NCBI GenBank assembly: GCA_027475525.1
Contig: JAMWFC010000051.1
Location: forward strand, 496,001-560,000
Origin: Macrolepiota albuminosa
Lineage: Eukaryota; Basidiomycota; Agaricomycetes; Agaricales; Agaricaceae
Direction: 5' to 3'
DNA: 64,000 nucleotides
Positions 11,381 through 23,785 of this stretch are shown here, one piece after another. Under the pieces are notes generated by a model. It was not told the origin of the DNA and made no database searches. It saw nothing but the letters and a program-made list of their open reading frames with translations. The first letter of the stretch is position 1. Each line of letters opens with the position of its first letter. Made by a program: the position numbers and the translations under genes.

Positions 11381-13362
11381 ATGGACGCTCTTTTCTTACC
11401 GCTGGCCAATGCTGTTGGTGCCAGCGTGGACCAGATTAAGGTAATGCGTACTGTGTTATGTTAGAAAACTCTCTGACAGTCGTCCACCTCACAGCTCATT
11501 TCATGTCTTCTTGTTGCATATCCACTGGGCAGTATCTTTGTTCGCATTCCTTCCTCGCGACCTGCCTTGAGGCATTTGTTCAACATTGCTATCGCTATCC
11601 TTTTCTTCTTCCCTGTCTTGGAACTATACAACGGATTTTTCCAGCTGCTAGTCAGCATACTTGTAACCTATATCCTTGCGGCTTTTGATAAGAGTTCTCG
11701 TATGCCGTGGCTTGTCTTCGTGTAAGCGAAAAGTAAAGGTTCTGATTGCAACTGACCCACTTGTCAATTAGCTTCGTCATGGGGCACTTGACCATCAAGT
11801 GAGTGTCCATAACCTTTCTACTGGTAGGTTTACTTAGACGTACTTGTTAGTCACGTCATTCGTGCTATCTATGGATTTGGATATGAGACTATGGAGATCA
11901 CAGGTCCTCAGATGGTTCTAACTATGAAACTTACGACATTTGCTTGGAACGTTTGGGATGGCCGCAGGCCAGTAGCTGTGAGCTAGTTTTCACACCTACA
12001 GATTTTGAGAGGTTCATTCACAATTTGCAGACTTTGGACAAATGGCAAACGGAAAAGCGTATCATGGAATACCCCTCTCTTCTTGAATTTCTCGGCTACT
12101 CGTATGTTCCTTCGTGTCAAAGATGTGTTAAATCTGTACCTTTGTCATAGATTCTACTTTCCAGGAATTCTTGTTGGCCCCTACCTCGACCTATCAGAAT
12201 ACCGCAGCTTAATTCACGAGACCATGTTTGATGATGACAAAGTCAAGGAAAGAAACAAGCATGGTAGGAAACTTCCGAGCGGCAGGAAACGTAACGCCTA
12301 TGGAAAGATGGTTATGGGCTTGATCTATCTTGGTATTTTCGTCGTATTCGGTGGAAGCAACAACTACTCCACTGCTCTTACACCCTGGTTCACGGAACAT
12401 AATCTTTTTGTTCGGTGCGTTGTATCGTGTCTTCAAACTCGTTTGCCTCACATTTTTCAGTATCTCCTTGTTCCAGATCTATGGCTTCCTTGAAAGGTCA
12501 AAGTATTATGCCATATGGACAATGACAGAGGTATGGCTCTCGATAGTATACCTCGTCTCACACATAATAAAGTTCACAGGGTGCTAGTATTGTCACTGGA
12601 CTGGGATTCACGGGATTCAATACTTCCGGGCAGAGCACCTGGAATGGTGCCGCCAATGTCAGAGTCATGGAAATCGAGTTCCCATCTAATTTCAAAGTTC
12701 TTCTCGATTCCTGGAACATGAAGACCAATGTTTGGCTTAGAGAGTGTGTTTACAAGCGTGTCACTCCAAAGGGAAAGAAGCCAGGATTCAGGAGCAGTAT
12801 GATCACCTTCTTCACAAGTGCATTCTGGGTATGTATGTCCCTTGTGCATGTCCTTGGCATGTTTCTCATGCCTCGAATGTAGCACGGCATTGCTAGCGGC
12901 TACTATTTGGCATTCCTTATGGGTGGATTCATAACTACCCTTGCCCGCCTGGCGAGGAATAATATCCGTCCTCTTCTTCTTCCTGCCCCGGGACAAGCTG
13001 AATCGGAATTCAAGGAGCTTTACGACATTGCAGGAACAACCCTATCGACGGTCATCCTCAACTACGCCGCCTCTCCGTTCATGATTCTCACTGCAACAGA
13101 TTCCCTTACGGTGTGGTCGCGCCTCGGTTGGTATGGTCACATCATTGTCTTTGGCGGTTTAGCCTTCTTCTACGCGGGTGGAACAAGCTACTTCAAGAAA
13201 CTCCAGGTCCAAGCTGGTATTGTTACCGTTGGCAAAAAATCCACGACTGATAAAGGGGGCTCCAATGTCAATGCCACCGACTCTGGTGTAAGCACTCCTA
13301 TCAACGAGAAGACATTCACTCTGCCTCCCAACTTCGATGAGGTCATCTCACCTAAAAAGTAA
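11381..13362 (+). CDS. ALE1: MBOAT lysophospholipid acyltransferase (ALE1/LPT1 type)
   Basis: This multi-pass ER protein re-acylates lysophospholipids (Lands cycle). It starts MDALFLPLANAVGASVDQIK. Hydrophobic helices include FNIAIAILFFFPVLELY, YGKMVMGLIYLGIFVVF and LGWYGHIIVFGGLAFFYAGG. Family signatures are LTMKLTTFAWNVWDGRRP, PSLLEFLGYSFYFPGILVGP, and NMKTNVWLRECVYKR. The catalytic histidine is in ITFFTSAFW-HG, split by an intron whose GTATGT donor follows the Trp codon. The C terminus is hydrophilic and ends FDEVISPKK; the lysines near the end may serve ER retention. About eight introns of 50-60 bases are needed. Length and motif order match fungal Ale1. Confidence 0.93.
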
Positions 13363-13944
13363 TATAGCGATATCTATTTCCAATGCTTGATGTCTATATA
13401 TTATGCTCAGCTCATTATCTACTTGTCCAATTGGTATGGTCACCAATACTAGCTCAATAGACCTTGTGAGACTGCTGGCCTGTTACTAGCATGATTGTAC
13501 TGTCTTAACGGTTGCGACTCCGAACCTTCCACCCGATTTGCCAGTTTCAGTGATGTTGTGCCCTCGACTTTCCGTAGTCATTCACCTTGCTGAACCAACA
13601 TTGCGTCACTGACTTTATATGCATTAACTGTGTCAAGAATGCTACTGTGGGATTTTTACATGCAGATTATTGTAATTCTTCAAGTGAATATCGGCTGTGG
13701 TTCTGTATTCTTCTGGAGGCTTCAGAACTCACAGGTATTTCGAACAGAAGGTTGTCGTCATTGTGACTGGTATCGAAGAAGTATAAATATTAGAAAGTGT
13801 CCATGGAAGCCCTGATAATCAACTAAAGTATTGTATATTGCGAAGTTAAATGGGCCTCTTTGTTACAAGATCAGAGTTGAAAATCGCGGTCATGTGTTAA
13901 ATATCCTTGCAAAACAGCAGGCGATCCCGACAGGTCAAGTTGAC
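13363..13944. other. Convergent intergenic region between ALE1 and the hydrolase gene
   Basis: About 580 bp of AT-rich sequence between two stop codons. It should hold both 3' UTRs. No gene or repeat was recognised. Confidence 0.4.
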
Positions 13945-15231
13945 CTAAGAGACGATAGTACGTAAAATCCATCTTTGCACAACTTCGTCCACAATCTGTA
14001 AGTTGTTCCTCTCCATGAACATCATATGGCCGTTGCCATGTATACCGATATTTTCAAGGTTAAGGTGATCCACAGAGACACCAGCTTGAGCTAGATACTG
14101 GGCAGTACAGTTGTCGTAGATTGAATGATAACTTGATTCCGAAGTGACGATAAAAACAGGAATTTGAGCTAAATTCACCAATTTCCTTGGTGGAGATGCT
14201 TGCTGAAAGCAAGTGGTACCAAAGCTCATCGAGACAACAACCTTCGCGATGTCATCTGGCGCTTTCACTGGAGGAGAGTATGTGATTGGAATATCGGTGA
14301 CCCCAAAATTACGAGCAGCAGTAAATGGGGGAAATACGGCGTTGATGAACGGAGGACCTATTGGCTCCAACGCAACTATAGCCTTAACTTTGCTTGGTCT
14401 CGCATCACCGAGAAGCCAACCATGTTGCCCAGATTGCGAATGTGTGAGAAGTATCGCTGGCTACATGGGGCAGAATTAGTTGAAGCCCGATCGATCTGTT
14501 CTGGAGAAAAGGAGACATACACCTATCTTGTCAAGAAGGGCTGAGCCAGCTTCCCTTATTTTCATAGCTGTTTCGACATCGCTGTCTAAGCTTGGTACGG
14601 TAGAGGCGAAGAACGCATCAAAAATTGGATCACCCAGGCTACCATTACCAGGCCATTGGGTGTGCAGGGATGCTTCCGGCCACAGGTTGTGTAATTGAGT
14701 TGCAGTAAAGTGTGATTCAACAGTGAATGTATCAAAGGCTGATTGTATACCATCGATGTTTTTCTGCCATGGAGAACGCCCCCTCGAAGGTTGATCAATG
14801 AGAAATAACTATCAATATATTGAATGAGGCTGTTTGTTGCGCAAATCTGTTGAAAGTCATTTACCTCATATCCTTTGCTCAAAAAATAGTCCGCCCAACC
14901 TAATCTTCCATCTGGAGTGTTTAGAAAGTTGGTTCCAGTCATACCTGCAACATAATGACGTCGTCACAGGATTCACGGCATGTAGTAAGTCATCCTAACC
15001 ATGGCCATGTATGATGAGTAGAGGAAACGGTTGAGTTACATCCTGAGGAGTAAGCTGTTCGACATATATCTGCCCAGATGCAATTGAAGAGTTTCCTTGG
15101 GCTGAGAATCTTTCCCCAACATAGAAATAGTTGCGCCGATGAAGAGTTCCATTGGAGGCAGCGTGACACAGGTGTACCGATAAATAGAAAAGTAGTGCCA
15201 GAAGGCAACAATTGAATTTGACAGTGACCAT
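13945..15231 (-). CDS. Secreted alpha/beta-hydrolase
   Basis: A signal peptide is clear: MVTVKFNCCLLALLFYLSV, then CHAASNGT. The oxyanion-side strand reads PFPLLIIHGHG, followed after an intron by GMTGTNFLNTPDGRLGWADYF and VYLIDQPSRGRSPW. The nucleophile elbow is LLTHSQSGQHGWL, with the second serine of H-S-Q-S-G as the likely nucleophile. The C-terminal histidine is in GIHGNGHMMFMERNNLQIVD. This fits the broad AB_hydrolase_1/lipase-like fold; the natural substrate cannot be told from sequence. Several Asn-X-Ser/Thr sites fit a secreted glycoprotein. The gene sits between two gene-poor stretches. Similar secreted hydrolases are common in saprotrophic and plant-associated basidiomycetes. Confidence 0.75.
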
Positions 15232-15982
15232 GTCAGAAGCCTAGGAGCGTATAGAAGGTGTTGAATCTACTATTCGTAAGAGGATAGTATATATTAACAC
15301 GACGAACGTGAGACTTTGCAAGAGATTGACTCAGCATGTACTGAGTATGTGACTATCTTGCCTTTTCAAAATCCACTTCAAGAAAAGTTTGGGCAGATTT
15401 TCACAAGGATTTCGTGTCCCTCTCAGCTCCTATCCAGACATGTGGTATCAAGTCCATGTAGGAAACTGTCATCATTGCCGGCACCCAATTGTTTCCTTGG
15501 GAAAAAGTAAAAAGGAAACCTGTTATGCCATTTTTCAGTCGATTTCTGATAGAAAAGTCTTTAAACAAAGGAGTAAAAAGTTGGCCAAGAAACAGATGAG
15601 GGGAGGAACCATAAGTATCACAGAGGATGAATAAGGATATAGTTGTACAGAAAGATTGAAAAGCAGTATGCCTTTACAAGAAATAGTACATATTACATAG
15701 GTACTAGAATTGGAGTTCTATGTAGTCGGCAACTTAATTTTTCACATGATGAAAACCGAAAAGAGGGGTCGAGACTTATAAAGGTCTGGCTGATTGGGAT
15801 TGACCTATTCCAAGACATGTGGTAAAAAGGGCTTATGATGTGAATGCCTCGCCGTAAGTTCTGTTAGACATTGTCTGACAAAAACCCACTACAAAGTAGC
15901 GGGAGTATAATTTGACCTTACATAACGTAATCAGGCATGGATTTCCGTGACTTTTTTCAGTCGGCCAGAACCATCCCTCGTT
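15232..15982. other. Intergenic region upstream of NUG1
   Basis: About 750 bp, AT-rich, with no convincing coding frame. It includes a near copy of the intergenic palindrome (15885-15903) also found at 6649-6668. It must contain the promoters of the hydrolase and of NUG1. Confidence 0.4.
15885..15903. repeat. Second copy of the CCCACTAC-AAAGTAGCGGG palindrome
   Basis: CCCACTACAAAGTAGCGGG is one base shorter than the palindrome at 6649-6668 and otherwise the same. It lies 80 bp upstream of the NUG1 start. Confidence 0.35.
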
Positions 15983-18435
15983 ATGCCGCGCATAAGAAAA
16001 AGTCCGTGACCCAAGCACTAGCTCATCTATGTGACTCTGATGCACCAATAGAGACGAGCAATCGACAAAGTACGAACGACCGCAGGAAGGTTCAACGGAA
16101 GGTGCGGGAAAGTAGGAAGAAAGCGAAGAAAGCGGCGAAAACTAATCCTCAATGGAAATCAAGTGTGTTCGACTCGTGTCTCAATCTCTATATCCGTTGT
16201 TCAATGTACTCCATCATCTCCAGAAACCTCCAAGGATCCTGGCATCCCCAACAACTTTCCTTTCAAAGATCAGATTCTCGCCGAGGTTGCTGAGCAACGT
16301 AGGATTGTGAGTGGTATAAGATATTATACCTTCCTTTATTTTCAGAGTGCTTACTTTATTCACAGGAAGCAGCAGAGAAGGCTCGGGAGAAGGAAAAGAG
16401 GAAAGCATTACGAGCAAAGGTGAAGAATACTGATGGAGAAAGCGCGTCAGACGAGAATGCAGAAGATGTCCGTGACGACAGTACCCATGAAATAGAAGAG
16501 CTTAAAGGTCTACAAGTGGGAAATGACGCTGTCGGTGGAATTGGGGCGAAACAGCTTCTGCATGCGAAGACATTTTCTCGACCCACCTCAGTCCTTGAAA
16601 CAGAGGCGTCGGACGAGAACGAAGTCCCGGTGCTAATAAACCGCGGCCTACCAAATCTACACACTGTTTTGGATGAAGCGGACGTCGTAATTGAAGTTCT
16701 TGATGCCCGAGACCCCCTCCCGTGTCGCAGTTCACATCTCGAAGAGATAGTTACTGCTAAAGCCGACCAACGGTTACTCCTGGTGCTTAATAAAATTGGT
16801 TTGTTATTTTGCACTGTCTGACCCATCAGATTGACTCAAGTGAATACGTTCCAGACACATGTCCACTTGAGTCGGTCACAGCATGGGCGGCTTACTTAAG
16901 GTCGCAACATCCTACTGTTCTCTTCCGTTCAGCCAGTTGTTTTCTAGCTTCAGGCCTTGAACCGTCAACTCAGAGGAAGGGGAAGGCAAAGGCCGCTGCC
17001 CACGATGGACTTGGTGTCGATTCCGTTCTTGAGTGCCTTGGTCATTGGGCAATGACTAAAAAGGGGGGAAAGCCGCTCACAGCTGCTGTTGTAGGCGTGA
17101 CTAACGTAAGTGTAAGTGTTGGACGAAAGAAAATCCTTGTTTGATGGGATTTACAGGTTGGAAAAAGCTCCTTCATCAATTCTCTGATTCGGAGTAGTTC
17201 ACTCCCTGTGTACTCCGTAGAATCATCTACAAGGGGACCGACAACGACGGAAGTATCCCAGGAAGTAATTGTGGAGTCAGCAGGCAGGCAAATACGTTTG
17301 ATAGATACCCCTGGACTATCATGGGAAGTTTACAGATCAGCAGAGGATCCAAATTCTGTGCGGGCGAGGGATATATTGTTGCGGTCAAAAGGGAGGATTG
17401 ACCGTTTGAAGGATCCAACCTCTGTTGGTATGTGTCTGGCTATACAGCATGAATCGGAAACTAAAGAATGCTTCAGTTGCGAGCATTGTTACTCGATCCC
17501 GTACGGAAGATCTCATGCTGCTCTATAGTCTGCCGGCTTTCATGGTCGGTGACACAACTTCATTCCTTTCAGGTGTGGCACGGTCAAAACAACTTGTCAA
17601 AAAGGTATGCTCGATTCGTACATCATTCCTAGTCTTTCGGCTAACCTGTTGGACTAGCACGGAGAACTGGACCTTATTGGGGCATCTCGCATTTTGTTAC
17701 GTGATTGGAGCACAGGAAAATTTGCCCGATATTCCATTCCACCTACTACCGATTTATCCAACACGTGCGACCCCAAGACCCAGCACTCCATTTTCGAAAA
17801 GTTGTATGCCTCTGATGCGATCATTTTGGAGCATGTTCTCTCTAGAAAAGAATTACGCAAGTTTGTAGGTCTCGTGAAGATTTCTTCGGGAGAGGTTGAT
17901 CCGCGCAAGGTGGTCTTGCAAGACCATTGGTTGAAAGAGAGTAACAGTGAAAGGAGTAACGAAGAGGGCGAGAAAGTTACTGGCCCTGATGATGATGACA
18001 ATGACAGTAATGACGATAGCGAAGAACCGGTCGACGAGGGTCAAATAGAGGATGATGAGGTTGACGAGGATGGTACCAACCGGGTAATGACGATAGCGAA
18101 GAACCGGTCGACGAGGGTCAAATAGAGGATGATGAGGTTGACGAGGATGGTACCAACCGGGTGACGAGGAGGAACCTCTTCCGCTGTCGAAAAAACAAAA
18201 ACGCAAGCGAACAAATGAGCCCTTGGTCGCTCCCCCGAGCAAGAAGGTCGCTTTTGCTCCTGAGCCCAAGATCGTGAAACAGGCCAGGAAAGCTACAACA
18301 TCGAAAGTTACAAAGAAGCCTGCCAACGCGAAAATACGAATACAGCACAAAGTTGCCAATGTCGGAGTAAAAAACAAGGCAACCATAAAGAGCACAGACC
18401 ATGGGGATGCGTACGACTTCGGCAAGTTTTTCTAA
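15983..18435 (+). CDS. NUG1: Nucleolar circularly permuted GTPase NUG1 (GNL3/nucleostemin family), frame broken by an assembly duplication
   Basis: Nug1-type GTPases act in nucleolar maturation and export of the 60S subunit. The basic N terminus starts MPRIRKK, continues RKKAKKAAKTNPQWK, and includes DPGIPNNFPFKDQIL, the family signature. The G motifs are permuted: G4 (LVLNKID, split by an intron) comes before G1 (VVGVTN-VGKSSFINSL, also split) and G3 (IRLIDTPGLSW). VVIEVLDARDPLPCRS is also characteristic. The RNA-binding tail is acidic, then Lys-rich, ending HGDAYDFGKFF. A 77-bp tandem duplication at 18007-18162 brings a premature stop. Removing one copy and allowing one missing base at the junction restores the DEEEPLPLSKKQKRKR frame. 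I take the gene as intact in the organism. Confidence 0.9.
18007..18162. repeat. 77-bp exact tandem duplication in NUG1
   Basis: Two adjacent copies with period 77 lie in the acidic C-terminal region. 77 is not a multiple of three, so the frame is lost. The open frame downstream needs one extra base after the second copy even when one copy is removed. Confidence 0.9.
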
Positions 18436-20224
18436 CTAGGTGTTCGAGCACATGACAAATCACAATCCGAAATTATGATCAGTTTTCGCATTGTCAGTGG
18501 CCTATCTAGCTAGCGTGCTGGTTCTGATAGCTTCAAGCTTACTTTGTGAATCATACATACATCGTTAAGAAACATGCATCGAAGCCCGTAGCTTGGTCTC
18601 GAAGGAGACGCCACGAATTTGCTCCTTTCATCTACGAGTCGGAGAGGTAATTACGAGCTCGTTACCACCCACTTACTCGTGCGAGACGAATCTAAATCTT
18701 CATCGACTCTGATCAAACATTACTCTGGTGGATTTAGTGCTCACTAGCGCTCACTTCTTACTTCTAACTCTCGTGATTTAGACCTCTTACTTTTTACTCC
18801 TAATTGCAACCTCTAGTCTAGCCAAGCCGCAAGCAATTTTTGGTTACCATCAAGTCCATTTGTACCTCACCTCATTCAGGTTACAGCCTCATGATGCATG
18901 ACTTGAGATTGAGTGGAGATCGCTCTCAGGGAGCCAGATGATTAATTGAGAAACTTGCAACGCAAACTCGGACTTTCCTATCCATTCCTATTCGTCAATT
19001 ATCATCTGGCTCATCAAACTCTGCGGTAGGTCACGGCAATTATACGTCGTGAAGAGGTTGCGTCACTTTCAAGGAGAATAGTAGTGCTTTCTTCTCTCCT
19101 ATGTCATTCATACAGCAAGACTGGTGTTGGAGCCATGTATGGTCAAAGACCAATGTGACATTAGGACTGGTGCCTCATTCTATCTACGGTTCTGACCCTC
19201 TGTCATTTTTTTCGCTTCATAGATTGTGGTTCTGTTCTGTCGCCTGCATTCTTGAGTAGACCGACGGTCTTACAGTCAGTAGTCTAGGGTCAGTCAGGTC
19301 AGCTTCCTCCATGCAAAATACGTTACTCAGCTTCAACTTCTTTCACTTCAGACGTATGTCTCACATCCTTAGTTCAGCGCACGAGCTGCACCATCCACGA
19401 GACAGGTGTCATTTGAGGGAGCTGGACTTTGGTTTCGACTCCTGACTGCTACTTGGTTACTCTCGTTCCACGACGTTAAATTCTGACTGCTGACTGTTTC
19501 CAGCCGGAAATCTGTTGAGAAAGATGCCTTTCTCCGTCTACAGCACTTGGGCTCGACCATTCAGTACGAAACAGAACAATGAAGGGACACTGACAAAACT
19601 CTCAGCAGGACCCAGTTCCATGTCACTCTCAGTCATCAGTGCTCGGTACACAAGGTCTTCTGTCAACTACCGTTCCTGACATCTTCCATTTTTTAAAGCC
19701 TATCAAATTCAATATCAGTCCTACGGTCTTGAATTTTATTGCAATATTATGGAAGCCCACTACTGGGAGCGAGCAGTCAGCTCCGATCTTTTTACTCACT
19801 GATTCCGGTAGAAACACGGAACATGTTGAAGGTATGGTTTCAAGTAGAGTGAAAGATCACGCTAGAAGATTGTCTGATCCACCCCACACTGTGTGCCTAA
19901 AAGAATTTCCGCGGGGTGGCCCCACGACTGAGGAGAGTGCAGATAATATCACATTTTTTCTACCTAGCGGGTTTCCCGCACATGTCCTGACCAGTAGAGG
20001 CTGGCAACTATGCGCTGTCTACTGACTCGCCGCGACACCACGAAAAAGACTGTATGATCCATTGAATTTCCAACATGTCCCCATATTCGACCCTCTTAAG
20101 TGGCTTGCCATACATAGACGAGACATCTATTGATGATTTATTGCCCGATCGCAAACATGTAATAAATAGTAAAGGTATGTCTCATTATTCTACACTTTTC
20201 AAGGGTCGAAATCTCATTAGAATG
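18436..20224. other. Gene-poor region of 1.8 kb
   Basis: No protein, RNA gene or clear repeat was recognised. Open frames up to 128 codons (19639-20025, plus) exist, but their composition looks random. It is the second-largest gap in the window. It lies between two convergent gene ends (NUG1 and NOP9), so promoters do not explain it. Confidence 0.35.
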
Positions 20225-23160
20225 TTATACCGAACGTTTGTTTTGTTTTTTGTTTCCTCTTTCATCTTTTGGAGCAGACTTAATTGCGCCTAACACAATC
20301 TGTAGACCGTTGGTTGATTCACCCTGGTTAACATTCATCTTCTCCGGCTCCCTTGGTATCAATCGACTCAAAGCCGCCTTTTTCATCCGTTTGCCCAAGG
20401 AGGCATTGAAGACGGCGTCAATTTCATCTTCGCCTTGAACATGCCGCTTTCGCTTGGCAGATTTTTTAATCACGTCTGGGTGAGCACCTTCTGGGCCGGA
20501 AATTGAGGCCGAAGGTGTCAAAGGTCTGCTGTTGGCCTCTTGTGCTCGCTTCCGATCAACTTGCATCGTCTTCCATTCGTTTGGGCGTCGTCGCAGAAGG
20601 TACAGATTGAGGTTTCGTGCGAAAAACTTGCCGTAGTAGGAAGCCGCAAGGGACTGTTCATGAATAAAGAGACTTCGAGCAATCTTCTCCTGAGAAAGAA
20701 GCGCATCAAGGAGTCAGTTTCTTATTTGAATTATAACCAGTGAGGTATACACACCTTAAGGTAGGTATCGGCGAAAGCCCAGAATCGATCACCTACACGA
20801 CTTCCCAAACGGTCATCTACAAGAACATGGTAATGGCCGATGAACTCCATGATAAGCTCACGCTTGGCTTTCGAGGGGACAGTGGGAGATTCAAGGAAAA
20901 CGTCATAAACACGGGACCCGCTGGCGTCATGCGCTATCTTGATTCGTTCCTCCATTGGTAATACCATGATGCTGAGGAACTTTGAGCAAGCCATTGATAG
21001 ATGGTCCGTCAGATACCTTACTTGGTAATGACAATGTCGTTATGTGGTGCTGCAAGTCGAAGGAGGGACTGCAAAAGTATGGACCCTTGAACCTTCGACC
21101 CACCGAGACTATTTTCGGCCTCTGATCGGTCACGCCGCTGATGCGATGTATTTGCGGAAGCAGGAACTGCCTGTGATTCCAAGGACACCTTGTACTTGTA
21201 CTCCTGAGCATCACGTCAGTAGTGTCCAATCTGAGGAAGGAGCAGACTAGCTTGTAGTGATAGCAAGTGTAAAACACACGGCACCAGGTTTACGCGGTCC
21301 TCTTCAGCTGTCATACCAAAAGCGGAATAGATAGCCTACGTTCGGACTATCAGAGTCAAGAAAAATTGGGATAAATCACTGACAAACCTCACAAACCAAA
21401 TGTTCTGACGACTGCAGAACCGCACTTCGATCAATAGCAGCACGCATCACACCTGTCTTAGACGAAGCTATCAAAGTAGGAAAACTGGATCAAATAATGA
21501 GCATGCTTAGTTTCACAGTAACCCACATATTAACTTGTTCCATGTGCCGTTCAGCTCTTCACAGGCTTCAGAAAGTTGCTCGGGCGCAACCCTCTCCATT
21601 GCCTTTGCTACTACAAAATTGGCAACAGGATGAATTGCCAACCTGTGGAGTTTTCCCTTAAAATATAGGTCCCAAAGAACTACAAATGCCTTATCGGGAG
21701 AACGCGTCACAATAGTCTCAAGGAGATGAGAAGAAGTTGGATCACGCAAAAGAGTATTCAAGTAATCGGTTGATTCAATTATTACACCGGAGTTGTTTCC
21801 TGAAGGTTCATAGAAGTCAAAAAAAAAAAGAAGGCTGGAAGAAACCAGATGCACATACCGCAGGTGGAAATAATTCCCACCATAACCCTGTCCATCAGTG
21901 AATCTGGTTCATCGGTCATATTGCAATCTGCTTCAACTTCCAACAGCGTCTGAGAACAGTTTTAAGTAAGTTTTAATCGCGTCAAAACGGACAGACCAAC
22001 CTGCAATCCAGGGCTTGCAACTCTATTGGCAGCAAGAGCACGCACTTCGTTTCCCCCGAGTTCTGTTCTCAAAACGTTGACAATCCGTCGGGCCAGGTCT
22101 TTAAATTCCGGAGGTGTTGATTGGGTGACCGCTTCTTTCCCTTTCCCCTTCTCATCATGGAACACGGACCTCATTGGCCCCTGCTTTGCCTTCCACGCAG
22201 CACTCTTCTTTGAGCGTACTGTGCCCTGCTCTACGGCACCTGACGGTGAAGCGTTGGGAGAAAGTAATATCAACAGCGCACGGACAACATGTGAAGCGAA
22301 TGGATCCATGAGAAGGGAAGAGAAAGAAGGAAGAATTTCCTTAAGATTCTTGAGATAGGTGATAGATAGTACAAAAAAGAGAGGACTGACCTCTGCAGCA
22401 TCAAGGATGAGTTGTGTCAAGGTCCTTAATTCGCCCTTATCCGGAGTTTCCGGTACGTTCGGAAAGATATCACGACTCTTCAGTTGACAATCAGGCTATT
22501 TCCCTGAGTTTGAGTGCCTACTTACCTCTCTGGATATAGTCTGGCTTGCTACAGAGAATAAAGTCTGACACACATGCGAAGCAAAACGGTGTCGAAGCAA
22601 AACCTCCAAACTAAGAATTAGTTAGTTACTGAACCTCCGACGCGACATACGTAGCAACTCACGAACCAGTCAGACTGTCCAAAAACACCCTTCTCACAAA
22701 GTCATCCATTGAATATGTCATCCTCTCCAAAATCACGGAACAGTCTGGATCAGTCGCAAGCTGCTTCTCTTTTCCTCCCATCTCCGTTAACGCGGCTATG
22801 AAAAACAAACGTCGTTCTAGATATAAACAGATGTCATAATCTTTCGGTCTCCAACACAAGATGAAACGCGCCTTCGTTTGGGTCTTTGTCCTGATCTAAG
22901 TCCTGATCCTCTTGAACTTGCCAATCACGCATTTGAACATCAACGGTCCTAAAGTAGGCTTTGACATCGGCATCGACGTATCCAAAGGGGGCTTCAGGGT
23001 TGAATTCATTGTCCTCTGTGTCATGACGAGGTGCGGAACGAATCCAGGATGGTCCACTAGTTGGTTCGGGGGCTTGTGATTCTTGAAGCGAAAGTGTTTC
23101 GTTCAATCCGTCCACTCTTTTCTTTACCTTCTTGCCGCGTTTTCTGTTCTCTCTGGGCAT
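20225..23160 (-). CDS. NOP9: Nucleolar Pumilio-repeat protein NOP9
   Basis: NOP9 is an RNA-binding PUF-like protein needed for 18S rRNA maturation. The start [18 protein letters not shown] is the basic nucleolar-targeting tail seen in fungal NOP9. It is followed by [20 protein letters not shown] and [20 protein letters not shown], both recalled family signatures. PUF-like helical repeats follow, including [32 protein letters not shown] and [17 protein letters not shown]. The C terminus is Lys/Arg-rich ([17 protein letters not shown]..., [10 protein letters not shown]). About nine introns are needed. An upstream in-frame ATG at 23190 would add ten residues, but the family start fits 23160. Confidence 0.88.
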
Positions 23161-23785
23161 GGCAAGTGGCCGATCGAAGGCACCAAGCAAGCTTCTTCAT
23201 CGCGAAAATTGAAATTGAGTCACATGACAGAATATACACCGTATCCAAATCATACTCATAGATAGCGCAATTTGGGTCACACTTCTTGCATGTGTATTGA
23301 GCGAGGGCAGACAAAAGGCTGTAACAGTGCTGTAACGGATTGAGGGAAGGAGGCGGTAAAAAGATGATACAAGCCGCTAAGCCTAAGATCTTTCGGAAAG
23401 GCTCGTGTCTCCATGACAGGGAAATAACGACAGTGCACACTCAACCAACAGATTCACCTTAAATCTTTGGTCTCCACTTTTTTTAAATGTAGCAACGGGG
23501 ATGGCACATTAACCTAAGATAAGAGGCATTTGGTGTATGTAGACGCTCCATAATAATGTGCATTCAAGACATTCAAAAGCAAGAATGTTGGTGCGGTGTC
23601 AGAATGGGCGTGACTTTCAGAAAGCCTCCACCAGGGCCCCTTTACACAAGCCAACACTCTTCAATAAAACCAAGGTCCGTGCGGCACAAATCCTACGAAT
23701 GGTATTATCAGGCCGTCCTCTTTTGCCGTGTCAGGTCAAGGCCTAGAAGTGGGTCGAGAAACTTGGGAAGTGGTAGAGAGCTTCC
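23161..23785. other. Intergenic region upstream of NOP9
   Basis: About 625 bp holding the NOP9 promoter and the 3' UTR of the next minus-strand gene. Open frames here (for example 23057-23440, minus) overlap the NOP9 start and look spurious. Confidence 0.4.

Noticed and set aside
19639..20025. A 128-codon plus-strand frame in the 18.4-20.2 kb gap
   Set aside because: No recognisable domain, no splice context and no codon pattern like the neighbours. It is best treated as chance.
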